DNA from: UBA1723 sp045629285
GTDB lineage: Bacteria > Bacteroidota > Bacteroidia > Bacteroidales > Paludibacteraceae
DNA length: 64,000 nucleotides
NCBI GenBank assembly: GCA_045629285.1
Contig: JAZQQY010000047.1
Location: forward strand, 1 to 64,000
Direction: 5' to 3'
Below, in pieces: positions 60,986-64,000 of this stretch. The position numbers and the translations under genes were made by a program. The notes beneath the pieces were generated by a model. That model ran no database searches. It saw only the letters and a list, made by a program, of their open reading frames with translations, and was not told the origin of the DNA. Numbering within the stretch: position 1 is the stretch's first letter; each line of letters begins with the position of its first letter.

Positions 60986-61819
60986 ATGAAAAAACTTATA
61001 CTATCGGTGTTTTCAGCAGTGTCGTTGGCTGTTGTGGCCAATGCAGTTACTTATATGCGAGTAAAGACAGACGACGGACAGATCGTCCGTTATGATGTAA
61101 GCCATGTGACAGAAGTTGATTTTGAAGATGATGCTTATGGAGTGAGTGTGTCTGGCAATATTGGTGGATATGCCTACGTTGATCTAGGATTGAAAAGTGG
61201 ACATAAGTGGGCTACTTGCAACGTCGGAGCCGATAAATACTATGAAGTTGGATTACATTTCGCTTGGGGAGAAACAGCTCCGGAAGACACAACATTGGTG
61301 GATTGCTACAGTTGGGAACAATACAAATGGGGAGATTATTACGATATGACGAAGTATGTGACAATGTCTAGCTGGGGGCCAGTCGACAATAGGACCAAAC
61401 TATTGCCAGCTGATGATGCCGCATCGCAAAACTGTGGAGATAGATGGAGAATGCCGACGGTGGAGCAACAGCAGGAGTTGATAGACGGATGTGATTGGCA
61501 GTTCGTTGAAAACATCAACAACACTGGCGTATCGGGTATGTATGGTGTGTCGAAGTGCAATCAAAACACAATCTTTCTGCCTATGACTGGCTACCGTTGG
61601 AGGAAGGGATTGGCTGTTCCCGCATGTGGATGGTATTGGTCTTCTGAGTTGAATAAAGCAGATAATGGCACTGCATATCTGATGAAAATCACATCTGATG
61701 GATTTACTTCAATGTATCAGGGTCGTCACGATGGAATGGTGGTTCGTCCCGTCTTATTAAATGAAGGCGAGATTGATAAAGACACAACAGTCGTAGAACC
61801 AGCGGCCAAGAGCAAGTGA
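60986..61819 (+). CDS. FISUMP (Fibrobacter succinogenes major paralogous) domain surface protein
   Basis: 277 residues from the ATG at 60986, which directly follows the promoter; the longer frame to 60890 runs through terminator and promoter. Signal peptide to about residue 18. Residues 20-45 repeat the YMRVKTDDGQIVRYDV module. Residues 60-260 are the FISUMP domain: 'YAYVDLGLKSGHKWATCNVG', 'HFAWGETAPE', 'NCGDRWRMPTVEQQQELI', 'WYWSSELN', 'HDGMVVRPV'. The fold is C-type-lectin-like/formylglycine-generating-enzyme-like; role unknown, probably carbohydrate or cell surface. Own terminator follows. Confidence 0.88.
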   Translation: MKKLILSVFSAVSLAVVANAVTYMRVKTDDGQIVRYDVSHVTEVDFEDDAYGVSVSGNIGGYAYVDLGLKSGHKWATCNVGADKYYEVGLHFAWGETAPEDTTLVDCYSWEQYKWGDYYDMTKYVTMSSWGPVDNRTKLLPADDAASQNCGDRWRMPTVEQQQELIDGCDWQFVENINNTGVSGMYGVSKCNQNTIFLPMTGYRWRKGLAVPACGWYWSSELNKADNGTAYLMKITSDGFTSMYQGRHDGMVVRPVLLNEGEIDKDTTVVEPAAKSK

Positions 61820-61842
61820 TCTTTATTAATTGAGATAAAAAG

Positions 61843-61870
61843 CACCGTCGCTCAGAAATGAATGGCGGTG
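61843..61870 (+). terminator. Terminator of the FISUMP gene
   Basis: Arms 61843-61849 and 61864-61870 (7 bp, one G:U), then T7. 24 bases after the stop codon. Confidence 0.75.
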
Positions 61871-61987
61871 TTTTTTTGTAAATGCGAAATTATGAATGTG
61901 AAATGCGAAATCATTCCTGATTATGAATGTCGTTTTATTTTGTCGTTGCAATAAAAATTATTAAATTTGCGACGCTAATTTAGCGAT

Positions 61988-62059
61988 GGCTTCGTAGTTC
62001 AACGGATAGAATACGAGTTTCCTAAACTTTAGATCCGGGTTCGATTCCCGGCGAGGCTA
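61988..62059 (+). tRNA. tRNA-Arg (anticodon CCU)
   Basis: A 72-base cloverleaf: acceptor 7 bp (ggcttcg with cgaggct, two G:U), D arm tagttcaacggata, anticodon loop ttcctaa with CCT, T arm ccggg-ttcgatt-cccgg, discriminator A. The anticodon stem has one mismatch. CCA is not encoded, as usual in Bacteroidetes. It reads AGG codons. Stands alone. Confidence 0.9.
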
Positions 62060-62107
62060 CAAAACTAACTACTTTGGGATTTATAGGGATTCCATATTAT
62101 AACATAA

Positions 62108-63886
62108 ATGCGTATGAAGAAACTATTTACACTTTCACTTCTAACAGCATTGTCGGCAACATCGTTTGCATTCGACTTTAAATCATATTCAAATGGCTAT
62201 CAGGCAGCAGACTACAGAGAGGCAATCAATATGGGATTGAAGTTCTTTGGCGGTCAGCGTTGTGGTGACACTCACAACTGGATGCTTCATGAGAATCCAC
62301 AGGTGTCTAAGAAATACTGCCACATGCAGGATGGTAAAGGAAAAGTGAACGGTGGAGGCAACGGTAGCTTCGACCTTACTGGTGGTTGGCACGACTGTGG
62401 CGACCATATCAAGGTAGGTACAACAATGGGCTATGCAGCATTCTCGTTGCTAGCATCGTATGATATCTGGCCAAGAGCTTTCCAGGATAATTATGATGGT
62501 GAATATGGAGCTAAGAACGGTATTCCAGATGTACTTGATGAGGCTAAAGTCGCTACTGACTATTTCATGAAGTGTTTCTTGGCAAATGGAGAGTTCTGCT
62601 ACTATGTCGGCGACGGTAGTGACCATAGAGTTTGGATGACATCATCTAAGCAGAGTGAGGAGTCGGTAGATAACGGTGGTGATCCACGTCCGGTATGGAC
62701 ATCTTCTTCAAAAGGTGGACCTCAGGCAGCAAATTATGTTTCTGCACTTTGTTTGATGGCAAAACATTACCCAGTGGCGGATTACGCGGCTAAATGTAAG
62801 TCGGCTGCAATCGCAGGTTATGAGTTCGCAAAGAAGAACAAAGATGCTCAGGCTGCAATTCCTGAATTCTACGGTTCTCCAAATACAGAGTGGACAGACG
62901 AGTTGTCTCTTGCAGCTATTATGCTTTACAACTTGACAGGTGAAGACAAATATTTGGCAGATGCAAAATCTTACATGGCAGGTAAGTGGGAGTCGAATTC
63001 TCCTCTTGCTTGGGATACAATGACTGATTATGTCTACTATTATCTTACAAAGATAGACAAGAACATGAATAATGGTCAAGGTGGAACATATTTGAGCTTC
63101 CTTGAGAAAAATATAAATTTCCATTTAGGTAAGGCTACACCTGATGCAAATGGGTTCCCTTATTATTCAAGTAAATGGGGTACCAACAAATTAGCACTTG
63201 GTGGAGCTACAGCTGCAGCTTTGTATCTAAAGCTTGTTGAAGACGGTATTATTACACCATCTAATGATTTAAAAGAAATTGAAGGATTCCAAACACGTAT
63301 CGTTGACTATGTTTTGGGAAAGAATGAGTTCAACCATACATTCTTGCATGGATTCAAAGGGGATATGACATATCGCCTTCATCATAGAAATGCAATGGGA
63401 AGAAACGATAATCCACCTACAGATGTTAAGAACACTTGTGAGTTCATGTTCGCTAGTGGTGGCGTGATTGGTGGTCCTACTGGTACAGGTGTGTTCGGAA
63501 ATATGATTGAAGGCGGTTCTGGCGAAACCTATACTCAGACTGAGGGAGGATGCGACTACAATGCTCCGTTTATCTCAGCTATTGCTAGTATTGTGGCAAA
63601 GATGGATCCAGATTTGAGCGACGTCGTAGAGATCAGTAGAAATACTAATTTCAACGTTTATCCAACTGTATTCGACGATTATATCATCGTTGACCCAATT
63701 GAGATTGGTTACAACGGAAAAGCAGAGATCAGCATCGTCAACATTAATGGTCAGACTGTTGCTGCAGAGAGCGTAATCGACTTCAATCCAACAGTGATTT
63801 ATACTTCATCACTTCCAACTGGAGTATACGTGTTGAAGGTTAATTACGACGGTGGTCAGAAGACATTCAAGGTGATCAAGGAATAA
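62108..63886 (+). CDS. GH9 cellulase with T9SS C-terminal sorting domain
   Basis: 592 residues. Signal peptide to about residue 21. The GH9 barrel starts without an Ig domain: 'NMGLKFFGGQRCGDTHNWML', then TGGWHDCGDHIKVG with Asp96/Asp99, and TQTEGGCDYNAPF with the acid Glu479. The C-terminal 80 residues (about 512-592) begin 'NFNVYPTVFDDYIIVDPIEI' and end 'LPTGVYVLKVNYDGGQKTFK', a type-A T9SS sorting domain. So it is secreted across the outer membrane and attached to the cell surface. It attacks extracellular cellulose or beta-glucans. Single gene with a strong terminator. Confidence 0.95.
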   Translation: MRMKKLFTLSLLTALSATSFAFDFKSYSNGYQAADYREAINMGLKFFGGQRCGDTHNWMLHENPQVSKKYCHMQDGKGKVNGGGNGSFDLTGGWHDCGDHIKVGTTMGYAAFSLLASYDIWPRAFQDNYDGEYGAKNGIPDVLDEAKVATDYFMKCFLANGEFCYYVGDGSDHRVWMTSSKQSEESVDNGGDPRPVWTSSSKGGPQAANYVSALCLMAKHYPVADYAAKCKSAAIAGYEFAKKNKDAQAAIPEFYGSPNTEWTDELSLAAIMLYNLTGEDKYLADAKSYMAGKWESNSPLAWDTMTDYVYYYLTKIDKNMNNGQGGTYLSFLEKNINFHLGKATPDANGFPYYSSKWGTNKLALGGATAAALYLKLVEDGIITPSNDLKEIEGFQTRIVDYVLGKNEFNHTFLHGFKGDMTYRLHHRNAMGRNDNPPTDVKNTCEFMFASGGVIGGPTGTGVFGNMIEGGSGETYTQTEGGCDYNAPFISAIASIVAKMDPDLSDVVEISRNTNFNVYPTVFDDYIIVDPIEIGYNGKAEISIVNINGQTVAAESVIDFNPTVIYTSSLPTGVYVLKVNYDGGQKTFKVIKE

Positions 63887-63901
63887 TATCATTGATATAG
63901 G

Positions 63902-63925
63902 AAGACGTGGGGAATCCCACGTCTT
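63902..63925 (+). terminator. Terminator of the second GH9 gene
   Basis: Arms 63902-63911 and 63916-63925, 10 bp perfect, 4-base loop, then T-rich. 16 bases after the stop codon. Confidence 0.9.
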
Positions 63926-63973
63926 TTTTTATTCTATATTTAGCATTTATAATTTCGTCTTTTATATACTATT

Positions 63974-64000
63974 ATGGAGAATTTCTCATTTTACAGTCCT
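63974..64000 (+). CDS. Start of a probable iron-containing alcohol dehydrogenase (partial)
   Basis: Nine codons before the window ends, reading MENFSFYSP. This resembles the start of Bacteroidetes iron alcohol (butanol) dehydrogenases, which begin M-(E/N)-N-F-(T/S)-FYSPT, but nine residues cannot prove it. A TATATTTA box (63935-63942) lies at promoter distance. Confidence 0.35.

Overview
The window reads as chromosomal DNA of a Bacteroidota bacterium, most likely an uncultured, fibre-degrading member of the Bacteroidales. The evidence is: promoters of the TAnnTTTG / TTTG type, BspA-like leucine-rich repeat proteins, a type IX secretion (T9SS) C-terminal sorting domain, a Fibrobacter/Bacteroidetes major paralogous (FISUMP) domain, DUF4421, DUF4384 and DUF6175-like proteins, a Bacteroidetes-type pseudo-arginase, and a tRNA without an encoded CCA end. 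I cannot name a genus. There is no rRNA, CRISPR array, transposase, integrase or phage gene.

Layout. 0.2-5.3 kb: minus-strand block of exported proteins (CsgG-like lipoprotein-type protein, two small secreted proteins, a coiled-coil protein, an LRR lipoprotein), preceded by a separate alanine-rich secreted protein and a long structured RNA with 6S-RNA-like architecture. 6.0-6.6 kb: a tiny gene plus a retropepsin-like aspartic protease. 6.8-9.6 kb: GH94 cellobiose phosphorylase and the remnant of a GH5 mannanase. 9.8-16.5 kb: uridine-kinase-like protein, TPR protein, glycan-binding lipoprotein, GT2 glycosyltransferase, glycerate-kinase-like protein, and a Cys/His-rich lipoprotein. 16.8-22.2 kb: a giant charged coiled-coil protein, a truncated Eco57I-class restriction-modification relative, and a cytosolic LRR protein. 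22.3-25.2 kb: ackA, pta, purE. 25.4-26.7 kb: an AT-rich GT-C membrane protein. 27.1-36.1 kb: a seven-gene plus-strand run (glnS, lipoprotein, Na+/H+ antiporter with USP tail, acyltransferase, ruvB, rluA-like, pseudo-arginase). 36.3-39.1 kb: an AT-rich Sau3AI-like restriction-modification pair. 39.4-45.5 kb: MATE exporter and a MacAB-TolC-type operon. 45.6-49.7 kb: DUF4421 barrel and a large MscS channel. 50.0-52.2 kb: GH9 cellulase and a truncated VanW. 52.2-57.5 kb: metallo-beta-lactamase lipoprotein, then a CHASE2 / WG-repeat caspase / DUF4384 gene set. 57.7-61.8 kb: three surface proteins sharing one N-terminal module. 62.0-64 kb: tRNA-Arg, a second GH9 cellulase with T9SS tail, and the first codons of a probable iron alcohol dehydrogenase.

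How it fits together. Two GH9 enzymes can cut cellulose outside or on the cell, and the GH94 enzyme can phosphorolyse imported cellobiose; Pta-AckA closes fermentation to acetate. The strongest candidate for an undescribed system is the CHASE2 / WG-Ig-caspase / DUF4384 set (53.3-57.5 kb): a membrane sensor-like protein, an exported protease with an intact His/Cys dyad, and an exported partner. Secondary candidates are the retropepsin plus 51-residue partner, the CsgG-like export block, and the RITGR-repeat coiled-coil giant. Functions are inferred from family resemblance read by eye; no database search was possible.
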